A stretch of 64,000 nucleotides of DNA from Clostridiales bacterium (GCA_016342415.1 JAEIOD010000016.1:38073-102072), one strand, 5' to 3'; positions 26,498 through 36,598 are shown, counted from the stretch's first letter. Program-made: numbers and translations. Notes: generated by a model from the sequence alone, not told the origin.

Positions 26498-27313
26498 ATG
26501 AAAAGAATATTAAAGGTTTTTATGATTTTACTTGCGATGTTATCGATACTCCCGATAGTATCTACACTAGCAGCTGCATTTATGGATTTAACTCAACTCA
26601 ACGATGGTGGTTTGTTGCTGATTCCAAAGCGCTTTTCTTTGGATCAGTTTTATCAAATCGTGTTTTTTAAGAGTCAATTTTTCGAGTATTTTACAAACTC
26701 AATAAAAGTTGTAGGCGTGATAATATTTGGTCAGGTATTTCTCGGTGTTATATCAGCTTATGCATTTGCTAAAATGAAGTTCCCTGGGAAAGACTTATTA
26801 TTCTTAGCTTATATACTTGTTATACTATTACCATTCCAAGTGACTATGGTACAAAACTATTTGATATTTGATGAAATCCGACAATTGACAGGATTCGAAA
26901 TACTAAATACCCACTGGGCGCTTATATTTCCGGGTGTATTTCACTCCTTTGGTGTCTTCTTATTAAGACAATTCATAGTAGGTATACCAAATGAAATCAT
27001 TGAGGCGGCAAGAATTGATGGTGCAGGCGATTTTAAAATATTCTTTAGAATCGTTTTACCTACAGTGAAGCCTGCGGTATACGCTTTGATAATTTTAACC
27101 TTTATTGATTATTGGAATATCGTTGAACAAGCTACAGCATTTATTAAAGATGCAGAGTTGCAACCGCTTTCGGTATTTTTAGAAAGTATTTATCATGGGG
27201 ATTTTGGTGTGTTTTATGCAGGTGCATTGTTGTATATTGTGCCCGCTGTAATCATTATATATAAAGGTGAAAAATATCTAAGTGAAGGACTCAGTTTAGG
27301 GGAGATGAAATAA
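26498..27313 (+). CDS. Carbohydrate-type ABC transporter permease, UgpE/MalG-like
   Basis: A 271-aa membrane protein with six predicted helices and the EAA loop EAARIDGAGDFKIFFRIVLP (about 167-186). AGGTGAG precedes the ATG, which follows the upstream stop directly. Its TAA overlaps the ATG of the HlyD-like gene by one base, so the importer-type permease and the efflux-type adaptor are translationally coupled. Confidence 0.88.
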   Translation: MKRILKVFMILLAMLSILPIVSTLAAAFMDLTQLNDGGLLLIPKRFSLDQFYQIVFFKSQFFEYFTNSIKVVGVIIFGQVFLGVISAYAFAKMKFPGKDLLFLAYILVILLPFQVTMVQNYLIFDEIRQLTGFEILNTHWALIFPGVFHSFGVFLLRQFIVGIPNEIIEAARIDGAGDFKIFFRIVLPTVKPAVYALIILTFIDYWNIVEQATAFIKDAELQPLSVFLESIYHGDFGVFYAGALLYIVPAVIIIYKGEKYLSEGLSLGEMK

Positions 27314-28548
27314 TGAAAAGAAAGATAATAGACTTGATTGTCATTGCCATCATTATAGGCTTAGGTATTTCTACTTATTTTAACAGTCAAATTATTGATG
27401 TAAATACTTATCAGGCAAGAAAAGGCAAAGTCTCTTCAACTATTAGAATTGAAGGTGAAGTAGTAACTAAAAGTGAAGAGGCAATCTACTATAAGAAAGA
27501 TTGTATCATTGAGGAAATTTTAGTTAGTGAAGGACAAGAAGTGCGTATAGGTGATCCTGTTTTTAAAATTAATATGAATTATGACTCGTTGTCTGTTGAT
27601 AATGAAGAATCAGATTTGAAGTTACAACTTTTGAATGAAAAAAATCGTTTGGAAATGAAAACTTCAGGGCAAAATAGTGTGGTATGGCAAAAAGTTCAAC
27701 TAATGAAAACTGAACTTTCGAATCTAAAAGAAGATCTTTCAAACGATCAAGCATTATATGATGTTGGTGTTATAACATTTGATAAATTATCGCAAACAAG
27801 AAATCAAGTTGCTTCACAGCAAATTGCTTATGATGAAGCTCTTTTAAATTACAGTACAAATGTTGCATCTACTGAATTAGATATCATTACAATCAAAAAG
27901 AATATTCAAGAGATCAAGAAACAATTGAATCGGATAGAATCAGGTAAATCTACCTATGTTTCTGTAGATGAAGAAGGTATTTATTATTCAACATATAGAG
28001 GTGTGATAAAAAATATTGTTGAAAAGGATCAAGTTATTGAAAAGGATGTCAGAATAGCAAATGTTGCTATCACTGGTGATGTTTCAGAATACAAATTTAT
28101 TGGTTATGTAGATGAAGAGTATAACCATTTACTTGCTGCTGGAGATGAGGTTGAGTTCTATGATGGTGTTATTAGAGAGCCGATAAAAGGAAGAGTACTG
28201 AAGGTATATGATGTTATTAAAGATGGGAAAGTACGTATTGATGCAGAATTTCTGGAAGATAGAGCTGCCAAAGTAGGTTATGGAAAAGAGTTCTATTCTG
28301 AAAAAGTCATTGATCCAATTTTTGAAAATGTTATACCAAAAAATTGTGTAATAGGAAATGTCGATTTTAAAGAGAATGAAACAGTTGAAATCTTTATTGT
28401 AAATAATGATATTGCCAACCGAATTAAAGTAAAGATTGTTTCTATAGGTGATTACGACATAGGTATTGAACCGTTGGAAAAAGTTGATTTGGACAATGTT
28501 ATTCTAGATCCATCTTATAAAATAAAGGATGGTGAAGAGGTCCGATGA
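27313..28548 (+). CDS. HlyD/MacA-like membrane fusion protein (first)
   Basis: A 411-aa adaptor with an N-terminal membrane helix (about 7-24), a split lipoyl-like domain (GEVVTKSEEAIYYKK...GQEVRIGDPVFKI, about 45-80, and GIYYSTYRGVIKNIVEKDQVI, about 218-238), an intervening coiled coil (about 95-205) and C-terminal beta domains. Such proteins normally join a MacB-type or other exporter. Coupled by overlap to the permease before it and the MacB-like gene after it (ATGA). Confidence 0.8.
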   Translation: MKRKIIDLIVIAIIIGLGISTYFNSQIIDVNTYQARKGKVSSTIRIEGEVVTKSEEAIYYKKDCIIEEILVSEGQEVRIGDPVFKINMNYDSLSVDNEESDLKLQLLNEKNRLEMKTSGQNSVVWQKVQLMKTELSNLKEDLSNDQALYDVGVITFDKLSQTRNQVASQQIAYDEALLNYSTNVASTELDIITIKKNIQEIKKQLNRIESGKSTYVSVDEEGIYYSTYRGVIKNIVEKDQVIEKDVRIANVAITGDVSEYKFIGYVDEEYNHLLAAGDEVEFYDGVIREPIKGRVLKVYDVIKDGKVRIDAEFLEDRAAKVGYGKEFYSEKVIDPIFENVIPKNCVIGNVDFKENETVEIFIVNNDIANRIKVKIVSIGDYDIGIEPLEKVDLDNVILDPSYKIKDGEEVR

Positions 28549-29588
28549 GAATATACAAACGGGGCATATTATTCTTAATAGTTTCATCATTGTTCATGTG
28601 TATTTCTATATACTTCAGTTCTATCTACAACCCCAATGTTATTTCGTTTGAACTAAAGAATAATATAAAAACGGATTTTTTAGATGATTTATCAAACTCT
28701 GAGCTACCGGTTTACGAACTGAGATATGAGAAGGAATATGGTGAAGGCACTTTGATAATGACATCTGGAAAAGTTCAGTATTTTGCAGATGAGAAGTTAT
28801 ACAGAGGACTTCATGTCAGTAAAGATATTAAAGATGGTATTGTTCTCGGTGATGAAATTGTTGGTTTGAAATTTAGACACTTAGATGTATTAGGCGAAGA
28901 ATATGAGTTGCTGGGTAATGTGTATACTGTTGTAGGAATACTAGAAGATTCTCATGATATTATGATACCGTACAACGAAAAACTATTAACTCAAAATTGG
29001 GTTAAGAGATTGGTCTCATTTCATGTGAAAACTCAAGAGAATATCCCAGCCAAACAGTCATATTTAAGAACTCAGATTGTATTAAATGGAGGTCAAATAA
29101 GAACTGGCGTTGTAAATTACGAGTACGCATTAGTGTTTAAAAATATTTCGATATTTATTATTTTTATATGGTTGATTCAGTATATGATACATTGGATCAA
29201 AAAGATTATAGATGAATCTAAAGTATTTAAACAATATTTTACTGAAGAAAAAGTAAGGAAGCTCTATCGCATGATTGCCAAAGAAAAATCAAGAGAACTT
29301 CTTCAGATCTTCGTAAAAATAATCATCATGATGGTGGTATTTACCGCGACAATAATATGTTTATCAAAGATAAATATTCCTAAACGTCTGATTGCAAACA
29401 GTATTATGTCTGTAGAGAGTTGGTACAATTTATTTAAGTATTATTTCGATCAAGTGACCATAAGTTTCCGATATGGTTTTATCAGTATAAGAAGGGATTT
29501 TATTGTATGGAGTTTGGTTTCGATGTTAGTTTCAATCAGACTTTTCCATACATACAGAATAGATAAGCAGGTGAGTGATGAAATATAG
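28545..29588 (+). CDS. MacB/FtsX-like membrane protein with periplasmic-core-like domain, degenerate
   Basis: A 347-aa protein with an N-terminal membrane helix (about 7-27), an extracytoplasmic domain (about 30-195) and about three further helices (about 198-215, 253-275 and 310-327). The external domain holds GIVLGDEIVGLKF, VLGEEYELLGNVYTVVGILED and IMIPYN, which match the MacB periplasmic core pattern in which a permease reports its own domain closure. The C-terminal helices are poorly conserved relative to FtsX. No ABC ATPase is encoded beside it. It may act as a partner for the flanking HlyD-like adaptors. Confidence 0.65.
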   Translation: MRIYKRGILFLIVSSLFMCISIYFSSIYNPNVISFELKNNIKTDFLDDLSNSELPVYELRYEKEYGEGTLIMTSGKVQYFADEKLYRGLHVSKDIKDGIVLGDEIVGLKFRHLDVLGEEYELLGNVYTVVGILEDSHDIMIPYNEKLLTQNWVKRLVSFHVKTQENIPAKQSYLRTQIVLNGGQIRTGVVNYEYALVFKNISIFIIFIWLIQYMIHWIKKIIDESKVFKQYFTEEKVRKLYRMIAKEKSRELLQIFVKIIIMMVVFTATIICLSKINIPKRLIANSIMSVESWYNLFKYYFDQVTISFRYGFISIRRDFIVWSLVSMLVSIRLFHTYRIDKQVSDEI

Positions 29589-30852
29589 TTTGATGAAAAT
29601 AATGGTTTATGTTTTTCTAATATTTATAGGTGTCATTTTTATTGCTGGCTATAGTTCTGATAAAATACAAGAAGCCTTATTGCCTAAAGTTGATACTTTT
29701 AGAGCATATAGTATCAGTGAAGTTGATGTTACAGTGCCATTTCAAGGCGAAATAGATGTAAAGGAAAAAGAACGTATTAGATTTTATTATCCGGTCAATA
29801 TAGTTGAATGGTACGTTGAGGAAGGTGAAAAGATTGAAGTGAATCAGCCGATATTCAGAATCGATAATTTATCTGTAGTGACGGAATTGACTGAAGAAAA
29901 AGAATCGATTGAAATAGAAATAGAAAACTTAAAGCTACAGTACAAATCACTAACAGGGGGGTCTTTTACAGGAAAGAAATTGGAGCTGTTAAAATCAGAA
30001 CTGATTCAACTGGAGGATAAACTTACAGTCGTGATGGAAATCAATGATGATGGTTTGTATTATCAAGATATTGATGCACTAAAAAATCAAATTGAAAATA
30101 AGAAATATGATATTTCATTAAGTCTACAGAATATTTCTGACACCTCTTTCGAACAGTCTAATGAGTCGAGTGTTCTACAATCAGATATTTTAAAATTACA
30201 AAATAAAGTATTGGATTTGGAAAAGAAATATGCTTTTTATGAACATGTTAGTAGTGACGGAATTTGTTATGCAAGCGAAGCAGGTGTCATTACTGACTTA
30301 GTTGGATCAGGGTATCATCAAATCGATACACCTATCATGACGGTTAATAATGTTGATATGGATGAACCTTTTGTTTATAAAGCAAGTTTTGATCAAGCTT
30401 TTGCATATTTAATACAAAAAAATAATACAGTGTTATTAGATTATGATCCAAACAAGCCACCGGTATCCGCTAAAATAACTAAAGTTTATGACGCTGTTAA
30501 AGGCGTTAGCAGGATTGAAGCAATAATTGAATCAGATAAAGATTTTAAAATAGGTCAAGTAGTTTCAGGGAGATCACTTCAAGAACCTGGCTCAAAGGCT
30601 AATATTCCCCGGACAGCCATTATTAGCAAAGGTGAAATAAAAAATAATACCCGTGTAGAGTTCTATTGTGTTTTGTATGAAGGTGGCATACTTGGTAACT
30701 CAGCTACTCTTGTTAAATCTTATGGTAGTGTTGCTTACGTAGGAGATGAATATATTGGTTTGAGTGATAAAACCTTACCTGATTCATTTACCTATATTGT
30801 CGTGGATAATCCAGAACCAACTTTAAAAAGCGGAGATAGAATTACAGAATAG
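29578..30852 (+). CDS. HlyD/MacA-like membrane fusion protein (second)
   Basis: A 424-aa paralogue of the product at 27313, with the same order: N-terminal helix (about 7-24), lipoyl-like half (about 45-85), coiled coil (about 98-215) and second lipoyl half (GICYASEAGVITDLVGSGYH, about 227-246). By eye, sequence identity with the first adaptor is low. AGGTGA precedes the ATG (GTG 29575 is an alternative). It overlaps the MacB-like gene by 11 bases and is the last gene of the operon. No terminator is seen before the thi promoter. Confidence 0.78.
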   Translation: MKYSLMKIMVYVFLIFIGVIFIAGYSSDKIQEALLPKVDTFRAYSISEVDVTVPFQGEIDVKEKERIRFYYPVNIVEWYVEEGEKIEVNQPIFRIDNLSVVTELTEEKESIEIEIENLKLQYKSLTGGSFTGKKLELLKSELIQLEDKLTVVMEINDDGLYYQDIDALKNQIENKKYDISLSLQNISDTSFEQSNESSVLQSDILKLQNKVLDLEKKYAFYEHVSSDGICYASEAGVITDLVGSGYHQIDTPIMTVNNVDMDEPFVYKASFDQAFAYLIQKNNTVLLDYDPNKPPVSAKITKVYDAVKGVSRIEAIIESDKDFKIGQVVSGRSLQEPGSKANIPRTAIISKGEIKNNTRVEFYCVLYEGGILGNSATLVKSYGSVAYVGDEYIGLSDKTLPDSFTYIVVDNPEPTLKSGDRITE

Positions 30853-30854
30853 CC

Positions 30855-30883
30855 TTTACAAATATACTTATGTCTACTATAAT
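30855..30883 (+). promoter_or_regulatory. Promoter of the thiamin operon
   Basis: TTTACA (30855-30860), 17-bp spacer, TATAAT (30878-30883). It begins three bases after the stop of the preceding gene. Confidence 0.82.
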
Positions 30884-30905
30884 GACATTGTAAATGAATA
30901 ATATG

Positions 30906-30983
30906 AACTAGGGGAGCCGTTGGCTGAGAAGGATACACCTGACCCTTATAACCTGATTTAGTTAATACTAACGTAGGGAAGTT
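30906..30983 (+). ncRNA. TPP riboswitch (THI element)
   Basis: All conserved blocks of the THI-box are visible: GGGGAGCC, GGCTGAGA, ACCTGACCC, AACCTGAT and a closing CGTAGGGAAG. P1 forms from AACT (30906-30909) and AGTT (30980-30983). A terminator starts 14 bases later. Binding of thiamin pyrophosphate should therefore stop transcription before thiS. Confidence 0.96.
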
Positions 30984-30996
30984 TGATTTGATGTAT

Positions 30997-31024
30997 AAAC
31001 TCACCTATTTTGGTGAGTTTTTTT
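30997..31024 (+). terminator. Riboswitch-controlled terminator
   Basis: AAACTCACC pairs with GGTGAGTTT and is followed by TTTT, directly downstream of the TPP aptamer. Confidence 0.88.
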
Positions 31025-31083
31025 AATTCCCATCATATCAATTGCTGATTTTTTTACTCAGTCAATGTAAAAAGGAGGAAAAA

Positions 31084-31275
31084 ATGATAATAAACGGAAA
31101 AAACTATCTGTATGATGAGATGTCCATCACTCATTTGTTGAATGCACTTGAGATCAAGGAAAAAATGATTGTAGTAGAAATAAATAATAGAATCATTGAA
31201 CAAAAATTATACGATGAACAGATGTTGAAAAAGGACGATAAAATAGAAATTGTCAGTTTTGTAGGAGGTGGCTAA
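31084..31275 (+). CDS. thiS: Sulfur carrier protein ThiS
   Basis: A 63-residue ubiquitin-like protein ending in Gly-Gly (VGGG), which carries sulfur as a C-terminal thiocarboxylate to ThiG. AGGAGG lies six bases before ATG 31084; the frame is open from 31042 without a ribosome site. The stop overlaps the thiG ATG (TAATG). The adenylating enzyme ThiF is not in this operon. Confidence 0.93.
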   Translation: MIINGKNYLYDEMSITHLLNALEIKEKMIVVEINNRIIEQKLYDEQMLKKDDKIEIVSFVGGG

Positions 31276-32042
31276 TGGATACTTTTAAAATAGGTGGTAA
31301 ATCATTGAACTCACGTTTATTTATTGGAACGGGTAAGTTTCCGAATAAACAAATTATACCTGATGTTATTGAATCAGCTGGCACCAAAGTGATTACAATG
31401 GCTTTAAGACGAGTTGATATAGGTTCTAGAGATGAAAATATCTTGGATTACATACCTAAAGACTGTATTCTACTACCTAATACTTCAGGTGCTAGAACGG
31501 CGGAAGAAGCAGTGAGGATTGCTAGACTTGCTAGACAAATGGGATGTGGAGATTGGGTCAAAATAGAGGTGATTTCAGATCAAAAATATTTGTTGCCTGA
31601 TAACTATGAAACTTTAAAGGCGACAGAGATTCTTGCTAAAGAAGGTTTTCATGTTTTTCCATACATGAATCCTGATTTATATGTGGCGCGACAACTCGTT
31701 GATGTTGGAGCAGCAGCAGTTATGCCTTTGGGAGCACCAATCGGTACCAATAGAGGTATTAGAACAAAAGAGTTAACTCAAATTTTAATAGATGAAATTA
31801 AGATTCCGGTTATTGTTGATGCGGGTATTGGTAAGCCATCTGATGCGAGTGAAGCCATGGAAATGGGTGCTGACGCAGTTTTGGTTAATACAGCGATTGC
31901 AACTGCTGGAGATCCGATACTAATGGCAAAAGCGTTTAATTATGCAACTCAAGCAGGTCATATTGCTTATCTATCAAAACTAGGAAAAATGAGTCAGTTG
32001 GCACAAGCTTCATCGCCACTCACTGGCTTCTTGAGGAAGTAA
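31275..32042 (+). CDS. thiG: Thiazole synthase ThiG
   Basis: Condenses deoxyxylulose phosphate, dehydroglycine and ThiS thiocarboxylate to the thiazole phosphate. The 255-aa TIM barrel has [10 protein letters not shown] at the N terminus, the Schiff-base lysine region (VKIEVI, about 96-101), a phosphate-binding [11 protein letters not shown] (about 182-192) and VNTAIA. The C terminus (SPLTGFL) is intact. It is coupled to thiS, with thiH two bases after. Confidence 0.95.
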   Translation: MDTFKIGGKSLNSRLFIGTGKFPNKQIIPDVIESAGTKVITMALRRVDIGSRDENILDYIPKDCILLPNTSGARTAEEAVRIARLARQMGCGDWVKIEVISDQKYLLPDNYETLKATEILAKEGFHVFPYMNPDLYVARQLVDVGAAAVMPLGAPIGTNRGIRTKELTQILIDEIKIPVIVDAGIGKPSDASEAMEMGADAVLVNTAIATAGDPILMAKAFNYATQAGHIAYLSKLGKMSQLAQASSPLTGFLRK

Positions 32043-32043
32043 A

Positions 32044-33075
32044 ATGGAGATTTTAAAGAGTAGAATAATAAGCGAAGATATGTTTTTGAAATTATTGGAA
32101 CCTGTTTCAGATGAATCCTTAGAGTTGATGGCTTCTAGAGTCTCAGAAGAACATCTGAAACATTTTGGTAAGGCAATAACGCTGTATACACCACTTTATT
32201 TATCAAATCATTGTGTGAACCAATGTGTTTACTGTGGTTATAATGCCAAGAATAAAATTAAAAGGCATCAACTGAGTTTGGAAGATGTAGAGAATGAAGC
32301 ACAAACTATATCACAGTCTGGTCTACGTCATATATTAGTTCTGACTGGTGAGAGTGAAAAGGATACACCTGTTTCTTACATTCTAGATGCGATTAAGATT
32401 CTAAAAAAATACTTTGATAGCATTGCTATAGAAATTTATCCTTTATCAAATGAGGATTATTTGAAAATGGTTGATGCTGGTGTTGACAGTTTGACCATTT
32501 ATCAAGAAGTATATGACAGAACCCGTTATCAGGAAGTACATCCGTATGGTCCTAAAAGTCATTATGACTATAGACTGAATGCCGCTAAACGAGCTGCGGA
32601 TGCTGGTTTTTTCCATATCAATATGGGGGCTTTGTTAGGACTGCATAATTGGCAATCTGAGGTGTATGCTTTAGGATGCCATGTGAAGTCATTACAAGAT
32701 GAGTATCCAGGTATAAATTTCAGTATATCTGTGCCGCGTATCAGACCGTTTATTGGACAAACTTTTAAAAGCATTGAGATAAAAGACAGAGTATTAGTAC
32801 ACATTATATTGGCTTTAAAACTCTTCTTACCTTCCGTAGGTATAACTCTCTCTACAAGAGAAACCGCTGCTTTTAGAGATTATATGTTGCCTTTGGGGAT
32901 ATCTAAAATGTCTGCTGGTGTGATGACATCAGTAGGAGGACATGGATCTGAATCAGAAGGTGATGCTCAATTTGACATTGCTGATAAACGTAGTGTAAAA
33001 GAGATGGTCAGTAGTTTGAAAAGTTACGGCTATCAACCTGTGTTAAAAGATTGGGTGGATTTATGTATAGAATAA
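32044..33075 (+). CDS. thiH: Tyrosine lyase / 2-iminoacetate synthase ThiH
   Basis: Radical SAM enzyme that cleaves tyrosine to dehydroglycine and p-cresol, supplying ThiG in anaerobes. The CX3CX2C cluster motif CVNQCVYC (about 58-65) follows YTPLYLSNH. The 343-aa length is a little short for the family but includes the C-terminal HGSESEGDAQFDI region. It overlaps the next gene by 13 bases. Confidence 0.94.
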   Translation: MEILKSRIISEDMFLKLLEPVSDESLELMASRVSEEHLKHFGKAITLYTPLYLSNHCVNQCVYCGYNAKNKIKRHQLSLEDVENEAQTISQSGLRHILVLTGESEKDTPVSYILDAIKILKKYFDSIAIEIYPLSNEDYLKMVDAGVDSLTIYQEVYDRTRYQEVHPYGPKSHYDYRLNAAKRAADAGFFHINMGALLGLHNWQSEVYALGCHVKSLQDEYPGINFSISVPRIRPFIGQTFKSIEIKDRVLVHIILALKLFLPSVGITLSTRETAAFRDYMLPLGISKMSAGVMTSVGGHGSESEGDAQFDIADKRSVKEMVSSLKSYGYQPVLKDWVDLCIE

Positions 33076-34097
33076 TAGATGCCAATATCAACCGTGTTTC
33101 TGAAGGATTGCGAGTTGTAGAAGATTATATGAGATTCAAGAAAAATAACAAACTGGTTGCAACAGAACTAAGAGAGATGCGTCATCAAGTCAGAAAGTTG
33201 TTCCAGGATAGGTTATTGATTCATATGAGAGATAGTATCAGAGATGTCGGAAATGAGATTTCTTATAATAGCCGTTTAGATTTTAAAACTTCTGAGTCGG
33301 AACTTCTAACGGCAAATATAAAAAGAGCTCAAGAAGGGCTTCGGGTTATTGAAGAACATTTAAAGATAATGGGGTTTTATGACATTTCCAAATCTTATGA
33401 GAAGCTAAGGTATCATAGTTATGATTTGGAAAAAAAAATTGTTAAAAAGATGTATCCGTCTGATGAACACATTTATTTGATTTTAGGTGAGGAATTTTCA
33501 AATGGTCGCAGCAATTTTGAGGTGGCAAAACAGGCCTTAGAATCGGGTGTTCGGATTATTCAATACAGAGAAAAATCAAAATCTAAAAGAGAAAAGTTAG
33601 AAGAATGTAAAGCGATACAAATTCTTGTTAATCGATATGATGGCTTTTTTATTATAAATGATGATATTGATATAGCACAAATCATCCAAGCTGATGGTAT
33701 TCACCTTGGGCAAGATGATATGTCCATAAAAGATGCCAGAAAAATAGTAGGAGATATGTGCATTGGTGTGTCAACCCATACCATAGGAGAAGCAAGACTT
33801 GCAGTTTTAGAGTCTGCTGATTATATCGGCGTCGGACCCATTTTTTTGACACAAACAAAAAAAAATGTGGTTGCCTCAAAAGGTGTTGAATTTTTAAAAG
33901 AAGTCTCAGATGAAATAAAAATACCTTATGTTGCTATAGGCGGTATTAAAATAAATAGGTTAGAGTCAATAAAACCATATATAAACCAGATTGCAATGAT
34001 ATCTGAAATTTGTAGTGCTGAGGATATTAAAGGAATAATTGAACAGATAAGAGGAGAGTTAAATCATGAATTATACAACACAAATGGATGCTGCTAA
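33063..34097 (+). CDS. ThiD2-ThiE fusion: HMP-phosphate kinase-like domain and thiamin-phosphate synthase
   Basis: A 344-aa bifunctional protein. Residues 1-130 ([20 protein letters not shown], then [12 protein letters not shown]) match the ThiD2 domain, linked in the literature to pyrimidine-phosphate kinase activity and unrelated to ThiD. Residues about 140-335 form a ThiE barrel with [33 protein letters not shown] and VAIGGI, which joins pyrimidine and thiazole phosphates. GGTGGA precedes ATG 33063; TTG 33051 is a less likely start. No separate thiD is in the operon, which fits this fusion covering both steps. Confidence 0.87.
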   Translation: MYRIIDANINRVSEGLRVVEDYMRFKKNNKLVATELREMRHQVRKLFQDRLLIHMRDSIRDVGNEISYNSRLDFKTSESELLTANIKRAQEGLRVIEEHLKIMGFYDISKSYEKLRYHSYDLEKKIVKKMYPSDEHIYLILGEEFSNGRSNFEVAKQALESGVRIIQYREKSKSKREKLEECKAIQILVNRYDGFFIINDDIDIAQIIQADGIHLGQDDMSIKDARKIVGDMCIGVSTHTIGEARLAVLESADYIGVGPIFLTQTKKNVVASKGVEFLKEVSDEIKIPYVAIGGIKINRLESIKPYINQIAMISEICSAEDIKGIIEQIRGELNHELYNTNGCC

Positions 34098-35376
34098 AAA
34101 AGGCATAGTCACAGAGGAAATGAAAATTGTTGCTGAAAAAGAACATATGGCAGTAGAAGTTTTAATGGAGAAGATGGCAAAAGGTGTTGTTGTTATACCT
34201 GCCAATAAGTATCATCATAATTTGAATCCAGAAGGTGTGGGAGAAGGTTTGAGGACAAAAATTAATGTTAATTTAGGAATCTCTAAAGATTGCCCTGATA
34301 TCGAACCTGAAATGGATAAAGTTAGAATGGCTGTTGAGATGAAAGCAGAAGCTATTATGGACTTAAGTTCTTTTGGGAAAACAGAAGAATTCAGACAAGC
34401 TTTGGTAAAAACATCATCGGCAATGATTGGTACTGTACCTGTATATGATGCATTAGGATTTTATGATAAAGAATTACAAGATATTCAAGCGAAGGAGTTT
34501 TTAGATGTTGTTGAAAAACATGGTCAAGATGGTGTTGATTTTGTGACGATACATGCAGGTATGAATTTAGAGACGGCTGAAGTGTTCAAAAGAAATCCAA
34601 GATTAACTCATATCGTATCAAGAGGCGGCTCGTTAATGTATGCTTGGATGATGCTGAATAAGGCCGAAAATCCTTTCTATGAGTATTATGATGATTTGCT
34701 TGATATTTGTGCTAAGTATGATATTACGTTGAGTTTAGGGGATGCTATGAGACCTGGTAGCATAAGTGATTCTACAGATGCTTCTCAAATAAAAGAATTG
34801 ATGACTTTAGGAGAATTAACATTACGCGCTTGGGAAAAAAATGTTCAAGTCATCATTGAAGGACCTGGCCATATGGCATTGAATGAAATTAAGGCAAATA
34901 TGTTGTTGGAGAAAAAATTATGCCACGGGGCGCCATTCTATGTCTTGGGACCTATTGTAACAGATATCGCACCAGGTTATGATCATATTACGAGTGCGAT
35001 AGGTGGTGCTATTGCAGCAAGTTCAGGGGCTGATTTCCTATGTTATGTTACACCTGCTGAACATTTAAGATTACCAACGATGGAGGATATGAAAGAGGGC
35101 ATCATTGCCACTCGAATTGCTGCTCATGCTGCTGATATTGCAAAAGGTGTTCCGAATGCAAGAGATTGGGACAATAAAATGAGCAAGGCAAGACAAGAAC
35201 TCAATTGGGAAAGAATGTTTGAATTGGCCATAGATCCGGAAAAAGCAAGTCGTTACAGACATGAATCAAAACCTGCACATGATGATTCTTGTACAATGTG
35301 CGGTAAAATGTGTTCTATGAGAAATATGAACAGAATCATGGAAGGCAAAGAAATCAATATTTTAAGAGAAGATTAA
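34066..35376 (+). CDS. thiC: Phosphomethylpyrimidine synthase ThiC
   Basis: Radical SAM enzyme that turns aminoimidazole ribotide into HMP-phosphate. The 436-aa length fits the short bacterial form. It has [19 protein letters not shown], the long barrel core ([10 protein letters not shown]) and the C-terminal CX2CX4C cluster (Cys409, Cys412, Cys417). GAGGAGA precedes the ATG. The start lies 32 bases inside the preceding gene, so the two are coupled. Confidence 0.96.
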   Translation: MNYTTQMDAAKKGIVTEEMKIVAEKEHMAVEVLMEKMAKGVVVIPANKYHHNLNPEGVGEGLRTKINVNLGISKDCPDIEPEMDKVRMAVEMKAEAIMDLSSFGKTEEFRQALVKTSSAMIGTVPVYDALGFYDKELQDIQAKEFLDVVEKHGQDGVDFVTIHAGMNLETAEVFKRNPRLTHIVSRGGSLMYAWMMLNKAENPFYEYYDDLLDICAKYDITLSLGDAMRPGSISDSTDASQIKELMTLGELTLRAWEKNVQVIIEGPGHMALNEIKANMLLEKKLCHGAPFYVLGPIVTDIAPGYDHITSAIGGAIAASSGADFLCYVTPAEHLRLPTMEDMKEGIIATRIAAHAADIAKGVPNARDWDNKMSKARQELNWERMFELAIDPEKASRYRHESKPAHDDSCTMCGKMCSMRNMNRIMEGKEINILRED

Positions 35377-35909
35377 TGTTGTTTTTTATTACCAACAGAA
35401 ATGCGTGTGGTGAATTAAAACTGCTTCTAAAAACACGAGAAGCCGCCTTAGCAGGTGTTGATTATATACTGTTAAGAGAGAATGATTTAGGAGATGATGA
35501 GTATAGGAAATTAGCCGTTTCCATGCTTCAGATGTTAACTCAAACTAAAACAGAATTAGTCATTTGTCATCGAGATGTTATCGCAGACGAATTAGGTTTA
35601 AAAAAACACAATCGTTTTCATGAAAGAACATCTGCGAGTTTTACGGTCTCAACTCATAGTGAAATGGAAGTTTACTCATTGAATGATCAATTGATTTTTT
35701 ATGGTCCTGTATTTGAAACAACCTGTAAAGAAGGGGTAAAAGCAAAAGGAATTGATCATATTAAAAGTTCTAATGTGATAGCTCTTGGTGGGATTACTAT
35801 TGAAAAGTCAGAAAAATTGAAAGTTAATCACGTTGCAGTTATGTCAGAATGGCTATCGAGTAATACTGTGTATGATTTGGTTAAAGCGTATAAGAAATAT
35901 GGTTATTGA
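35376..35909 (+). CDS. tenI: ThiE-like protein, probably thiazole tautomerase TenI
   Basis: A 177-aa barrel related to ThiE but lacking several synthase motifs: the start LFFITNRNACGE and the region around DYILLRENDL, VICHRD and FYGPVF are kept, while the GQDD-type and IGGI phosphate motifs are altered (ALGGIT). This pattern fits TenI, which aromatises the thiazole product of ThiG. The ATG overlaps the thiC stop (TAATG). Last gene of the operon. It could alternatively be a degenerate ThiE. Confidence 0.72.
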   Translation: MLFFITNRNACGELKLLLKTREAALAGVDYILLRENDLGDDEYRKLAVSMLQMLTQTKTELVICHRDVIADELGLKKHNRFHERTSASFTVSTHSEMEVYSLNDQLIFYGPVFETTCKEGVKAKGIDHIKSSNVIALGGITIEKSEKLKVNHVAVMSEWLSSNTVYDLVKAYKKYGY

Positions 35910-35917
35910 TAATAAAA

Positions 35918-35961
35918 AACTGTACCGAAGTGAGATCACTTTCGATACAGTTCTTTTTTTT
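35918..35961. terminator. Bidirectional terminator between thi operon and greA
   Basis: AACTGTACCGAAGTG pairs with CACTTTCGATACAGTT with small irregularities. T-tracts follow on both strands. It serves the thiamin operon on the plus strand and greA on the minus strand. Confidence 0.88.
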
Positions 35962-36430
35962 AATCATGTGTTACATTTAAAATTTGGATTCTTAAAGCCC
36001 CATTTGGTGTTTGACAATCTACAATATCACCTTTTACGTGACCTAACAATGCATCCCCAATTGGTGATTCGTTAGAAATAAGATTGTTGATAGGATCGGC
36101 ATCAACTCTAGTTACGATTTTAACCTTTTCTATTGTGTCGTCACCAATCAACTTAAACTCGATTTCTGAATTAAGAGTAGCAGTGCCTACATCAATACCA
36201 TCGGTATTAACAAGTTCGTAATTATCAAGTAGTGCTTTTACTTTTAAAATTTCTGTTTCATTAAAAGATTGTGCATCTCTTGCAGCATGGTATTCTGCAT
36301 TTTCTGATAAATCTCCAAAAGCACGTGCTTTTTTGATTTCTTCAGAAATTTTTGTACGCTTTACAATTAGCTCTTCTAACTCATGATTTAACTTAGCTAG
36401 AGCTTCTTTAGTTAATAATACTTTTTTCAT
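35960..36430 (-). CDS. greA: Transcription elongation factor GreA
   Basis: Rescues backtracked RNA polymerase by stimulating transcript cleavage. The 156-aa protein has an N-terminal coiled coil with the acidic tip motif GDLSENAEYHAARD (about 39-52) and a C-terminal FKBP-like domain. AGGAG lies before the ATG. Monocistronic and convergent with the thi operon. Confidence 0.96.
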   Translation of the reverse strand: MKKVLLTKEALAKLNHELEELIVKRTKISEEIKKARAFGDLSENAEYHAARDAQSFNETEILKVKALLDNYELVNTDGIDVGTATLNSEIEFKLIGDDTIEKVKIVTRVDADPINNLISNESPIGDALLGHVKGDIVDCQTPNGALRIQILNVTHD

Positions 36431-36598
36431 TATATATCAGCTCCTAATCTTACAATACCAAGATTTTATCATAGACTTGCATTGAGTGCTAGCTTTTTTT
36501 AAATAAAAGCTATTAAATGAATATAAAATTATCAAAAAGTTAAGAATGATAGTGCATTTTTCAGATTTTATTATATAATAACCTATGGGGAGTTGAAT

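Noticed and set aside
29575..30852. GTG start for the second HlyD-like gene
   Set aside because: The next codon is ATG (29578), which sits at a better distance from AGGTGA.
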